Origin: JAEUIX01 sp964611125
GTDB lineage: Bacteria; Planctomycetota; Phycisphaerae; Phycisphaerales; UBA1924
Length of the DNA stretch: 64,000 nt
Direction: 5' to 3'
Assembly: GCA_964611125.1 (NCBI GenBank)
Contig: CAZSZO010000014.1
Span: 1-64,000 of the forward strand
Shown: positions 7,837-15,997 of the stretch, piece by piece
Layout: each line of letters starts with the position of its first letter
How positions within the stretch are numbered: position 1 is the stretch's first letter
Made by a program: the position numbers and the translations under genes
Notes under the pieces: model-generated
What the model saw: the letters and a program-made list of their open reading frames with translations, nothing else
What the model was told of the DNA's origin: nothing
Databases searched by the model: none

Positions 7837-10119
7837 TCAAGTCTCCGACGCGCCCACGATCTGCATGTCGGGCTCCATCGCCATCAGCACGGCCCGCGCG
7901 AGACGTGCCTGTTCGCCCTTCACATAGTCATCGGGAATCTCGACTGGCTTCCCATCCTCATCTGGGCTCCGCTCGCGGTCTGCCTCGGCCAGCGCCTGCT
8001 TAAACAGGCCGAAGCACACGGGATACTCGTAGTTCTCCTGGAACGACTTCATCGTCTTCTCTGTCAGGTCCTTCGCCTCGACGACCTTCTCGTACGGGGT
8101 GAACGCCTTGTTCAGGAACCAGACGACGCTCGTAATCGCGTTCTTGTCGTTGGGATCTTCACGATGGATCTGGCACTCGCCAACAGTTTCGGCGTCCCAG
8201 CCCATTTCATCCCACTTCTCGCGACCAAGCCAGTTGATCTCAATGTTGAAGTCGCCACCGACCGTGTCCTTGTCTTTCGGCGGCTCCTCGGGCTTGGCCA
8301 CCTCAATTGCCCCATCAGCGGTCAGTAGCACTCCGAGCTCGGGAACGACAAGCGCCACCTTGACTGGGAAGGAACCGAGTGGCGCATCGGCGACCGCCGC
8401 GACCGTGAGACGCACCTTGCCTCCGAGCAGCCGCCCAGTCGAGGTGATTGAGGCACGCCCGTTCAACTCGCCGCCGAAAACGATCTTGAGCGACTCCGCG
8501 TGCTTGGGAAGGAATCCATTCTTGGCATTGATAGAGAGGCGCAGGGGGCTCGTCCCGCCCTGCTCGAGCTTGAGTGGATTCGAATCGATGACCAACTCGG
8601 TCGGCACTTCGGGCAGCATCGAGTCATCGACATTGCGCTTCACGCCCTTCTTCTTGCCGCGCCGCCGCCCCTTCGCCTTCTTCTTCTTCGGCTGCTCACC
8701 TCCGCCCTTCGTGCCGACGGATTTGCCCTGAAGATATGCGCCGATCTGTGACGACAGCTGTCGCTTCACCTTTTCGGTCGTGGACTTTGTCGCATCCTCT
8801 TTGGTCTTCTGCTTCGCCAACTCCTCAAGTTCGTAGAGTTCGTCATCCTGATTGAGTTCGGTGACGACGCGATCGAGGATCGTCTGTGTCGTCGGCGAGT
8901 TCACCCCTGCTTCGCGCGTTGACGTGAACACCTGCCTGCGAGCGGACGCCGTGAGCCCCGTGCCATCCACGACGACGATCAGCCGCTTGAACAGAAAGAA
9001 CAGTTCCAGTTCCGTCTTGAGCCATCGCCGCTCCTTTACGATCTGCCGCTGCCCGTTGAGCGCGATCGTCAGCCCTTGCTCCGCGCGAACGTAGTAGTCG
9101 GTTCCGGCAGATTCCTTCACCACAAAGTAGTGCAGCTTCACCGACCCGATGTCGGCCCCGAGGTCGATATCGCGGGAATCGGAGTATTCGGACACCGCAT
9201 CGCTCCGGAGCAGATGCAGCAGCCCGTTGACGACTCGCTTCTCGGTCTTCTTGAACCTGGGAACGCGGCGCTCGATGATGCGGATGGGCAGCGCGGGCTC
9301 GGGAAGCGCGCTGTGGAACAACTGCCACAGGCTCCCCGTTGGTAGGTCGGCACGACCGGCGTAGCCCTTCAACTGATAGTCGAGAAGCTTCACGTGGGTG
9401 CCGTGACCGAGTTCGGGGATCTCGGCCAGATCCAGCCGAGGAATGCTGCCGTCGCGAGCTGCCAGATACACATAGCGCCCGATCTTCCGGTTGGGCGGTT
9501 CCTCATACTTGACGATCGACACGCCAATCTCGTCGGCACGACCATTCAGCAGGTTCGGCGCACGACGTGAAACAATCACTGCTCGCGTTGCAAACTTGTA
9601 GGACGCGCTGCCACCAGCGTTGTAGACCCCCATCAGGTGACGCTTGCTCAGCTTCGTGGAGCCGTCGATTGAAAGGAGCGTCTTCAGGAAGTCATCCGGA
9701 TGCTGCCCGATGCCCTTGTCCTCGATTGCGATGGTCGGTCGATCGGGATCGCCGGACTCCATCATCGAGACCTGGATGTTGTCAGCCAACTGACGGCGAG
9801 CCTCCTCGCTCAGGCCGGACAAACCATCTGCGGGAACATTGAACCACTTCGCGGCCGCCGCGTGGGGTGTGTCGGCGGTTTCACCGAGCGTCTCGGCCTT
9901 GAGATCGAGCATCGCGTCGATGCAGTTGGTGGGGCGCTCGACGAGCGCAAGCGCGGGATCCGTCGCGACCTCGACCGTGTGCGAGTTGTTGTCCCGTCCG
10001 CCGAGTGGATTCCAGATGACACCGCCGATGTCCTTCTCGACCTCTCGAATCCAACGGTCCAGTTCGTCGCCCGTCATGATCGTGAAGAGCTTCTCCGAAA
10101 GTTGGCGATTGATCTTCAT
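7837..10119 (-). CDS. GHKL ATPase (MutL/MORC/Hsp90-type) with Lys-rich linker, 760 aa
   Basis: The start ATG at 10119 overlaps the upstream stop by 4 bp. The Bergerat ATP-binding fold occupies residues ~45-260. The N box is ERPTNCIDAMLD (E61, N65), the second motif IEDKGIGQH gives DxGxG at 134-138, and the ATP lid STKLSKRHLMGVYNAGG follows at 154-170. An S5-like transducer region follows. Residues ~440-480 form a charged helix (EELAKQKTKEDATKST), followed by a strongly basic linker (PKKKKAKGRRRGKKKG) likely to contact DNA. The C-terminal ~230 residues contain beta-rich sandwich-like and unassigned parts. Related GHKL ATPases are known in restriction-modification contexts and gave rise to eukaryotic MORC proteins. 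I infer an ATP-gated DNA clamp or loader for the neighbouring nuclease. Confidence 0.85.
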   Translation of the reverse strand: MKINRQLSEKLFTIMTGDELDRWIREVEKDIGGVIWNPLGGRDNNSHTVEVATDPALALVERPTNCIDAMLDLKAETLGETADTPHAAAAKWFNVPADGLSGLSEEARRQLADNIQVSMMESGDPDRPTIAIEDKGIGQHPDDFLKTLLSIDGSTKLSKRHLMGVYNAGGSASYKFATRAVIVSRRAPNLLNGRADEIGVSIVKYEEPPNRKIGRYVYLAARDGSIPRLDLAEIPELGHGTHVKLLDYQLKGYAGRADLPTGSLWQLFHSALPEPALPIRIIERRVPRFKKTEKRVVNGLLHLLRSDAVSEYSDSRDIDLGADIGSVKLHYFVVKESAGTDYYVRAEQGLTIALNGQRQIVKERRWLKTELELFFLFKRLIVVVDGTGLTASARRQVFTSTREAGVNSPTTQTILDRVVTELNQDDELYELEELAKQKTKEDATKSTTEKVKRQLSSQIGAYLQGKSVGTKGGGEQPKKKKAKGRRRGKKKGVKRNVDDSMLPEVPTELVIDSNPLKLEQGGTSPLRLSINAKNGFLPKHAESLKIVFGGELNGRASITSTGRLLGGKVRLTVAAVADAPLGSFPVKVALVVPELGVLLTADGAIEVAKPEEPPKDKDTVGGDFNIEINWLGREKWDEMGWDAETVGECQIHREDPNDKNAITSVVWFLNKAFTPYEKVVEAKDLTEKTMKSFQENYEYPVCFGLFKQALAEADRERSPDEDGKPVEIPDDYVKGEQARLARAVLMAMEPDMQIVGASET

Positions 10120-11102
10120 GCGGGCTCCTTTGCCGACCGTTCCTTCAACCAAGACTCCCCGACGTCTGTCAGTAGCAGTTTGGCTTCAACTCCGCGACCC
10201 TTCAGGTCCACGAGTCCAAGTTCGCGAGTGCGCCCCACGATCGCAGCGCGGTGGGAGACTGCCAGTGTTGGCGTCCAGTCTGTGTGAGCCAGCGAAACAA
10301 GTTCATCGACCCTCTGCTGGTTGCCGGCCGCCCGCTTGATGATGCGAAGTACCTCACGGACCGCGTTCGCCTCCCCGGGCGAAGAAGCTATCCGCCGCAG
10401 GAAAACACTGCGCTCTGAATCGCTGAGCGTCGAACCCTCACACTCCCCGAGCAGTGGGCTCGATTCGATGCCAAGCGCCCATCCATCAGCGGAGAGGTGG
10501 AGCCGTCCATCTTCCAGGGCGACGAGCCCCAGGATTTCGAGCGGGCCAGGCGCTGATCCGGACCGCTTGGCAGTCGTGAAGTGCGCTATGAACCGATCGA
10601 GCGCTTTCCGCTCATCCTCTCCGCACGGGTATGCGGTGCTGCGTCGCTCAGCACCTCGAGTACCACTGCGTTCTTCCTCGGCACGAAGACGCACACCAAC
10701 TAGCCGGGCGCAATGCGCAGCCGCCTGATGAAATGATCGAATCGTCGGCCACTCCGACTCGGAGGCGAGGTTGCACGCAACGCGGAGAGCGATCTTCAAG
10801 GGGCTGAGCCGATTCGTGAGCGCCGAGATCGTGGCTTCGCTCGGGTTGGGTGTGGCGAACGCCGGTAGGTGCTTTGCGCCCGGTCGCGCCAGAAGCGGTT
10901 GGTTGCTGGTGGGGCGCTCGACGGGTTCGGATATTGCTGACTCCCGAGCATGGGGTTCACTCTGGAGCACCAGTTGGTTTCGGATCGCTACCTCGACAAA
11001 CTCGTCCACCGAGCGGTACCCGGAGTTGGGCGCGGCGACCTTGGCCCGCATCTCACGGGCCAATAACTCGTCGAGCCGGATGATGGTGACCTGGTGCGCC
11101 AT
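10116..11102 (-). CDS. Ribbon-helix-helix/winged-helix-like accessory protein, 328 aa
   Basis: Start ATG at 11102 was chosen because the putative -10 lies just upstream; the earlier codon at 11120 would fall inside the promoter. The first ~45 residues resemble a ribbon-helix-helix: a short strand (QVTIIRLDELL) then YRSVDEFVEVAIRNQLV. The middle is helical and includes LSDSERSVFLRRI. The end (~270-325) looks like a winged helix (AAIVGRTRELGLVDLKG, ELLLT-like strand). Its stop overlaps the GHKL ATPase start (ATGA), so the two are made together. It may repress its own promoter through the inverted repeat at 11127-11154, or act as the specificity partner of the ATPase. The full-length family is not recognised. 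Confidence 0.6.
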   Translation of the reverse strand: MAHQVTIIRLDELLAREMRAKVAAPNSGYRSVDEFVEVAIRNQLVLQSEPHARESAISEPVERPTSNQPLLARPGAKHLPAFATPNPSEATISALTNRLSPLKIALRVACNLASESEWPTIRSFHQAAAHCARLVGVRLRAEEERSGTRGAERRSTAYPCGEDERKALDRFIAHFTTAKRSGSAPGPLEILGLVALEDGRLHLSADGWALGIESSPLLGECEGSTLSDSERSVFLRRIASSPGEANAVREVLRIIKRAAGNQQRVDELVSLAHTDWTPTLAVSHRAAIVGRTRELGLVDLKGRGVEAKLLLTDVGESWLKERSAKEPA

Positions 11103-11111
11103 CGTTCCAAT

Positions 11112-11154
11112 AGCGTACACGAGTCGATTTAGATGTCAAATAGAGTCTCTAAAT
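11112..11154 (-). promoter_or_regulatory. Promoter with overlapping inverted-repeat operator for the accessory/GHKL operon
   Basis: On the minus strand TTGACA (11139-11134), a 16-bp spacer and TACGCT (11117-11112) form a plausible promoter, nine bases from the ATG at 11102. A perfect 7-bp inverted repeat, ATTTAGA/TCTAAAT (11127-11133 and 11148-11154), brackets the -35. It is a good candidate for an autoregulatory operator bound by the ribbon-helix-helix protein. The ATTTAGA-type sequence is AT-rich compared with its surroundings. Confidence 0.55.
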
Positions 11155-12052
11155 GACAGAGAAGGACTTTGCTGGGCGATGCGGATGGTGTCTGTTTGGG
11201 CCGCCTTGGCCAACAACCTCGTCCAACGTCAGCATCCGACCCCTCAGACCGAGCCTCGCGGGTGAATGGCAATCCCCTGTTGGCGCTGTCGCCCGCTCGT
11301 GAGTTCAGCGGGTGACCAGCGAGATGCCAGATGATGTGTGCTCAATCAGCGGAGGCACTGCGCCAGAATCTCCGGGCAGATGTCCGCGCGGCCGCATAGG
11401 GAACTACCGGAGGGGCGGCGGTTGACTTGCACTGACCCGGTCACCCCGTCGGGATTCGGCGCATGCCCGGCGGACAGGGAATCGCAGCACGGCGTATGTA
11501 GCCGGGAGCGTACACCGTGGGGTTTGCGTCACAGCCCGGGCCGCAAAAGCATAAAGGGAGATAGGAGGACGCTCGCGGACGGGCCATGACAGGAATCTGC
11601 ACGAAAATGACCGACGTCTTCGGGAAACCGCCCGCGAACGGGTTAGATGCTCTATGGCGGAGTGCATCGTCGGCACGAACTGGCCGCTTCCGCGCGACAG
11701 ATCGCCGAGAACGTCAGAGAGGTACTGGGGGACGCAGGCGATGACGCATGACGACAGGACCACGATCTCGCGCGACACTTTTCGGGGTTCGCGCAGATAT
11801 AGGGAGCACCGAGGCCCTCAACGCCCCGGAAAGTCCTCCCGAGTCTTCGCCACGCCGCGTGGCTTTCGCGTAGATGGGTGATGTAGAGCCTCACCCGTCT
11901 ACGCACACAACCGAACCAGCCACCCAGCCCAATCCAGCCAACCTGCCGCGATCCAACACCAGCCCGCCCCGCCGCACGGTGCGCCGGGGTTCCCGTTGTC
12001 CTGCGCCTGCTGGCGGGTTGATCCCGCTCGCGGCGTCACTCTGGGTGCGTTC
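11155..12052. other. Long gene-free stretch upstream of the replication operon
   Basis: I see no supported gene in these 898 bases: open frames in every direction lack ribosome sites and recognisable products. The stretch contains a strong hairpin at 11868-11904. Because it lies just before the AlpA/primase operon, it is the best place in the element for a replication origin, operon promoter or regulatory RNA. Confidence 0.5.
11868..11904. repeat. 14-bp inverted repeat (hairpin) upstream of AlpA/primase genes
   Basis: GCGTAGATGGGTGA (11868-11881) and TCACCCGTCTACGC (11891-11904) pair with one mismatch around a 9-base loop. No T tract follows, so it is a poor terminator. It contains a GTCTAC word also used in the palindromes at 1786 and 14320. 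Confidence 0.6.
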
Positions 12053-12304
12053 ATGGATGAACTTCAGGTTCGGAAAACAGACGTCGCGGTGATCAACGTC
12101 CGCGAGGTGGCGGAACTCCTTGGCGTCAATGCTCGCACGATTTGGCGAATGGCTCAGAGGGGCGAGCTCCCCGCGCCGATTCGGCTGGGGCATCGGGTCG
12201 TGCGCTGGCGGCTCAGTGACCTCCGTGAGCACCTCGAACGCAAGGCCGGTGGCGACATTGCCATGTCCCGGGCGACGTCGGGTGGGCGGGGGGCCCGTCG
12301 ATGA
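12053..12304 (+). CDS. AlpA/excisionase-like HTH protein, 83 aa
   Basis: I chose ATG at 12053 because it leaves a complete helix-turn-helix of the MerR-like/AlpA (HTH_17) type: INVREVAELLGVNARTIWRM, AQRGELPAPIRLGHRVVRW and LSDLREHLE. Such proteins act as directionality factors for tyrosine integrases or as activators of element genes. It overlaps the primase gene by ATGA (12301-12304) and so heads the replication operon. Whether it drives excision here is inferred from family and position. Confidence 0.85.
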   Translation: MDELQVRKTDVAVINVREVAELLGVNARTIWRMAQRGELPAPIRLGHRVVRWRLSDLREHLERKAGGDIAMSRATSGGRGARR

Positions 12305-14418
12305 GCGATGGGCTCGACGCGAACAACCTGCCCCCTGGCACGGCCGCGCACGGCTGGCTCGCCATCGGCGGCGAGCGGGTCGAGGGCGGGTGGCGCTATC
12401 CCGAGCGGAACGCCCAGGGCGAGAGAGTTGCCGCGCTGACGCGCTGGGACGCCCCGGCTGAGGGTCAGCCGCGTTACACCGCTGCGAAGGGCGGAAAGCG
12501 CGGCCTGATCTTCCCCGCCGACGGCCTGCCTGCGTACGCAGGCACGAGCCTGCGCGATCCGATCCTCGTGGCCGAGGGGGCGAGCGATACGGCATGCCTG
12601 CACACGTTCGCCTTCACGGCGGTGGGCGCGCCGATGGCCGGACGCGGCGGAGATGAGCTCGCTGTCCTGCTGCGGGACCGCCATGTCGTCCTCATCGGCG
12701 ACAACGACACCGCTGGTCGGAAGAGCATCCAGACCCTGGCCGCCGCGCTCGTCGGCGTCTGCGCCTCGGTGCGGTTCGCTTTCCCGCCCGATGGGCACAA
12801 GGACGTGCGGTCGTGGGTCGCCGACGGCGGGGCCGGTGATGCGGACATCGCTCGGCTGATCGAAGAGGCTCAGAACTACATGCCCCCGGCAACGGCGACG
12901 CCCGAACGGCCACCCGTGCCGGAGTTTGTGCCCTTCCCGACGGACGCGCTGCCGAAGGCCGCGGCCGATCTCGTGCGAGCCGGCGCGGATTCACTGCAAG
13001 TGGATCCGGGGATGCTCGGACCGCTCGTCTTGGCGACGATGGCATCCGCGGTCGGAAACAGCCGAACCATCGCGCTGCACGCATCCTGGCACGAGCCCGC
13101 CATCATCTGGGCGGTGGTCGTCGCGCCATCTGGCTCGGGCAAATCACCGGCCCTCGAACTCGTCACCCGCCCCGCCGAGCGCCGCGATGCCGAAGCCCTT
13201 CGCGAGCACAAGGAGGCGATGAAGGAGCACGCCGCTGCGCTGGCCCTCCACGAGAAGGCGATGCGGGGATGGGAGCGGGGGTCCGGCAAGGGCAATCTGA
13301 CCGCGACGCCCCCCGCCGCGCCGGAAGCGCCGGTCTGTGAGAGGTTCGTCACTTCGGATGTCACTTTCGAGGCACTCGCAGCGATGCTGGCCGCCAGCCC
13401 CCGCGGCATGCTGCTGGCCTGCGACGAACTCGCCGCCTGGTTGAACTTCGGCAGGTACTCCGCCAACGGCGGACGTGCCGCGAGTGAGGCCGCTCGCTGG
13501 CTGCCGATGCACCGGGCTCAGCCACTGAAGGTCGATCGCAAAACGGCCCCGCCCATCCGCGTCGAGCGCGCCGCCCTGATTGTCAGCGGGCTCGTCCAGC
13601 CGGGTGTTCTCGCCGCGGCGCTCACGGGCACCGACTTCGACTCGGGGCTCGTCGCTCGGCTCCTGGTGTCGATGCCGCCGATCCCCACCCGTCGCTGGCA
13701 GCCCGGTGGCATCTCGCCGATGGTCGAGGGGGCGTACAGCGCGATGGTCGAGAGGCTGTACGCGCTCGAGCTCGACGAGGATCAGCACGGGACCCCGATG
13801 CCCCGAGCCCTCTCACTGGACGAGCAGGCCAGTCAGCTCTGGGCCAACTTCTACAACTCCCTGAACGCGGACATGGCGGGCCAGGACGAGCGGGCTCGCG
13901 CGATGATGGCGAAGATCGAGTGCGCGGCCGCGCGTCTGGCCCTTGTCGTCCACCTCGGCAGGGTTGCCGGTGGCGAAGACGTGCCCACCACCGTGATCGA
14001 CGGCGAGTCCCTGCGTCGGGGCGTCCTCTTGGCGAACTGGTTCCGCCGCGAGGCCGAGAGGACTTACCTGCGCCTCGCCGAGGGTGATGACGACCGCGAG
14101 GACCGGCAACTGCTCGACATCGTCCGCCGCAAGGGTGGCAGCGTCAGCGGGCGAGAACTGGTCCAGTCGAGCAGGAAGTTCAAGACCGTCAAGGACGCCG
14201 AGGCCGCGCTGTCGCGGCTGGTGGATGCGGGGCACGGACAGTGGGTGTACCTGCCGCAGTGCGGGCCCGGTGCGCCCAAGGCCAGGAGGTTCGTCCTGCC
14301 CGGCGCTTCCGGCGACTCCGTCTACAGAACTCCCGCTGGTGATGCTGCAAACAGGGATTCCGTTTGTGTAGACGGTGTAGACACGTCCGCCTCCACACCC
14401 GCGGGAGGTGCCGCGTGA
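12301..14418 (+). CDS. Toprim-DUF3987 primase-helicase-like replication protein, 705 aa
   Basis: The N-terminal ~200 residues contain a Toprim domain: DPILVAEGASDTACL (acidic Glu) and VVLIGDNDTAG (DxD-like). Residues ~215-590 are a DUF3987/P-loop ATPase, with Walker A VVAPSGSGKSPALE and Walker B GMLLACDELAAWL. A C-terminal winged-helix-like part (GGSVSGRELVQSSRKFKTV) follows. Proteins of this layout replicate plasmids and satellites: Toprim supports primase activity and the ATPase acts as helicase. It sits in a tightly overlapping operon after the AlpA-like gene. The last ~30 codons coincide with a palindromic repeat (14320-14382) shared with the left end of the element, so this tail may be added DNA. 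Confidence 0.85.
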   Translation: MSDGLDANNLPPGTAAHGWLAIGGERVEGGWRYPERNAQGERVAALTRWDAPAEGQPRYTAAKGGKRGLIFPADGLPAYAGTSLRDPILVAEGASDTACLHTFAFTAVGAPMAGRGGDELAVLLRDRHVVLIGDNDTAGRKSIQTLAAALVGVCASVRFAFPPDGHKDVRSWVADGGAGDADIARLIEEAQNYMPPATATPERPPVPEFVPFPTDALPKAAADLVRAGADSLQVDPGMLGPLVLATMASAVGNSRTIALHASWHEPAIIWAVVVAPSGSGKSPALELVTRPAERRDAEALREHKEAMKEHAAALALHEKAMRGWERGSGKGNLTATPPAAPEAPVCERFVTSDVTFEALAAMLAASPRGMLLACDELAAWLNFGRYSANGGRAASEAARWLPMHRAQPLKVDRKTAPPIRVERAALIVSGLVQPGVLAAALTGTDFDSGLVARLLVSMPPIPTRRWQPGGISPMVEGAYSAMVERLYALELDEDQHGTPMPRALSLDEQASQLWANFYNSLNADMAGQDERARAMMAKIECAAARLALVVHLGRVAGGEDVPTTVIDGESLRRGVLLANWFRREAERTYLRLAEGDDDREDRQLLDIVRRKGGSVSGRELVQSSRKFKTVKDAEAALSRLVDAGHGQWVYLPQCGPGAPKARRFVLPGASGDSVYRTPAGDAANRDSVCVDGVDTSASTPAGGAA
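14320..14382 (+). repeat. Imperfect palindrome, copy 2, inside the primase 3' end
   Basis: GTCTACAGAA opens it, and GGGATTCCGTTTGTGTAGAC and a further GTAGAC close it. Ends and spacing match the inverted copy at 1786-1852, while the centre differs. It encodes about the last 20-30 residues of the primase (SVYRTP...SVCVDGVD). Confidence 0.6.
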
Positions 14419-14681
14419 GGCGATGGACTTCCTACTGGACGAAGGCCTTCGACGAGGGGCGGCACATCGACTGCCGTCTCGATGGCGAGTACGTCGCCCG
14501 AGTCTTCGAACTCGAGCGGATCGTGGGCTTTCCGGTCATGCCTCACCGCTGTGGCCGTCAGCGTCGGCTCTTCCTCGCGATGGCGTGCCTGAGGGGGAAG
14601 TGGATGGTCGTTGGCGTGTACGGGACATCTGGGGCAGCAAAGTGGGCGTGCGAGCGCGCGCTCGAGGAGGCAATCTCATGA
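14415..14681 (+). CDS. Small hypothetical protein, 88 aa
   Basis: Start is GTG at 14415, overlapping the primase stop (GTGA) and preceded by GGGAGGTG. The product has basic and aromatic residues (RRWTSYWTKAFDEG, MVVGVYGTSGAAKW) and ends with ERALEEAIS. No family is recognised. Translational coupling on both sides places it in the replication operon. Confidence 0.7.
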   Translation: MRRWTSYWTKAFDEGRHIDCRLDGEYVARVFELERIVGFPVMPHRCGRQRRLFLAMACLRGKWMVVGVYGTSGAAKWACERALEEAIS

Positions 14682-15175
14682 ATCGATGGAAACTCAGTCT
14701 GCATGAGGCGGGCCGCGCGGTCGCCGCCTACGTGCTCACCAATCACAAGGTGGTGGCGAAGGTGTTCCATGATGGCTGCTCTTGCTGGCCATCACGGGAG
14801 CTCACTCCGGCGAGCAAGGAAATCGTGTCAGCCATCGGGCCGCTGTCGGCGGCTCTCGCCGAGTGCGAACTGGAGCCGGCGCTCCCGCCACACTTGAGGA
14901 ACAAGCTCGTCCAACTGGAGGCCGTCGGGCAGATCGAGCCGTTCGACCACCTGCTGACCGATCTTCGGGCTTCCACCGAGCTCTCGCTCGCCGCCGAACT
15001 CCGCATGGACGGCCCGGAGGACTGGTCGAACCGATGGTCCGAGCGCCGCGAGTGGGCCACCCCGCTCGCCGAGCAACTCATCAGCCAGCACCAAGCCCTG
15101 ATCGTCAAGGCCGCGCGGGAGCTGTTCCTGCACGGCGCTGTCGTGATCCCCCTTACGGAAAGGACGAAGTCATGA
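14678..15175 (+). CDS. M41-like protein with degenerate zinc motif (HEAGR), 165 aa
   Basis: Start ATG at 14678 overlaps the previous stop (ATGA). The N-terminus SLHEAGRAVAAYVL closely resembles the HEAGHAVAA zinc motif of FtsH/M41 peptidases, but the second histidine is Arg. As written it cannot bind zinc in the usual way. The remaining ~130 residues are helical with an acidic strip (DWSNRWSERREW) and no membrane segment. M41-like stand-alone domains are seen in mobile elements; here the protein is probably a non-catalytic binder, or I am seeing a chance match. It is coupled to neighbours on both sides. Confidence 0.6.
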   Translation: MNRWKLSLHEAGRAVAAYVLTNHKVVAKVFHDGCSCWPSRELTPASKEIVSAIGPLSAALAECELEPALPPHLRNKLVQLEAVGQIEPFDHLLTDLRASTELSLAAELRMDGPEDWSNRWSERREWATPLAEQLISQHQALIVKAARELFLHGAVVIPLTERTKS

Positions 15176-15861
15176 TGTCACTCGCGCAGATCGCCCAGAA
15201 CAAGAAGCAGCAGGCCCGCACCGCGTTCATCAACGCGGCGTGGTCCGAGGAGCCGCCGGAGCGCCTCGCGGAACTGGCCAACGACGCCGGGATCGAGCTC
15301 GCGGCCGCGGACGCCATCCTCGCCCGCATCGCCGACGTCCGCAACGACTTGGACGCCGCCGACAGCGTCATGCGTCTGCGGCGTGCCGCGAGCAAGGCCA
15401 AGGCCCACTCGGATGCGGTTGCCGCGCGGACGCAGGCCGCGATCGAGAAGCTCGAAGCGGAGGCGGAAGCGGCGGCACTCGAGACTGGCAGCGCGCTGCG
15501 CGAGGCTGGTGACGCTGAGTCCGCCGCGCGGCGGGTGCTGGCCCTCTACGCCGACGGGCTCATCCCTGTGTCCCGCCTGCCCAAGGACGTGGTCGCGATG
15601 CTCGAGCGTGAAGAACTGGAGGTCAAGGTCAACCAGGCCCACGCCGTGGTCATCGCCGCGACCAACAAGCGCAACAGCCTCCGCGAAGATGTGCAGCGGC
15701 TGGAGCGGGAGCTGCAGTACCTGCCCATCTCGCGCGACCGCAAGGAACAGGAGGCTCGGCTGAACGCCGAGATCGAGCGGGCCAAGGCCGCCCTCGCGGC
15801 CGCGGAGGCGCGGCTCAGCGACGCCGAGCGGGCCCACGCCAAGGCCCGCGCCGCTCTGTAG
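15172..15861 (+). CDS. Coiled-coil protein, 229 aa
   Basis: Start ATG at 15172 overlaps the upstream stop (ATGA). The product is Ala/Glu/Lys/Arg-rich and almost wholly helical: a coiled coil runs over residues ~60-115, a short non-coiled part follows (ALYADGLIPVSRLPKDVV), and a second coiled coil runs from ~135 to the end. There is no signal or membrane segment. No family is recognised. It is the last gene of the five-gene overlapping operon and may be a scaffold or DNA-bound structural protein. Confidence 0.7.
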   Translation: MMSLAQIAQNKKQQARTAFINAAWSEEPPERLAELANDAGIELAAADAILARIADVRNDLDAADSVMRLRRAASKAKAHSDAVAARTQAAIEKLEAEAEAAALETGSALREAGDAESAARRVLALYADGLIPVSRLPKDVVAMLEREELEVKVNQAHAVVIAATNKRNSLREDVQRLERELQYLPISRDRKEQEARLNAEIERAKAALAAAEARLSDAERAHAKARAAL

Positions 15862-15997
15862 TCACGCACATCCCCGCATGCATCGCCCCCTGGCTTTGCC
15901 GCCGGGGGGCGACTTGACCCGTGCCACCGGCCAGCCCTGACTGTGACCCCCGATCCCGGCAACCCGCCGAGGCCGGGGCGATGGAGACCCCCGCCCG

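Noticed and set aside
3988..11102. BREX, DISARM or Dnd-type system
   Set aside because: No PglZ, BrxC-like ATPase, SNF2 helicase, phospholipase D-like or DndCDE gene is present; the gene set fits none of these.
14678..15175. Active FtsH-like peptidase
   Set aside because: The zinc motif reads HEAGR, lacking the second histidine, and there is no AAA domain or membrane anchor.
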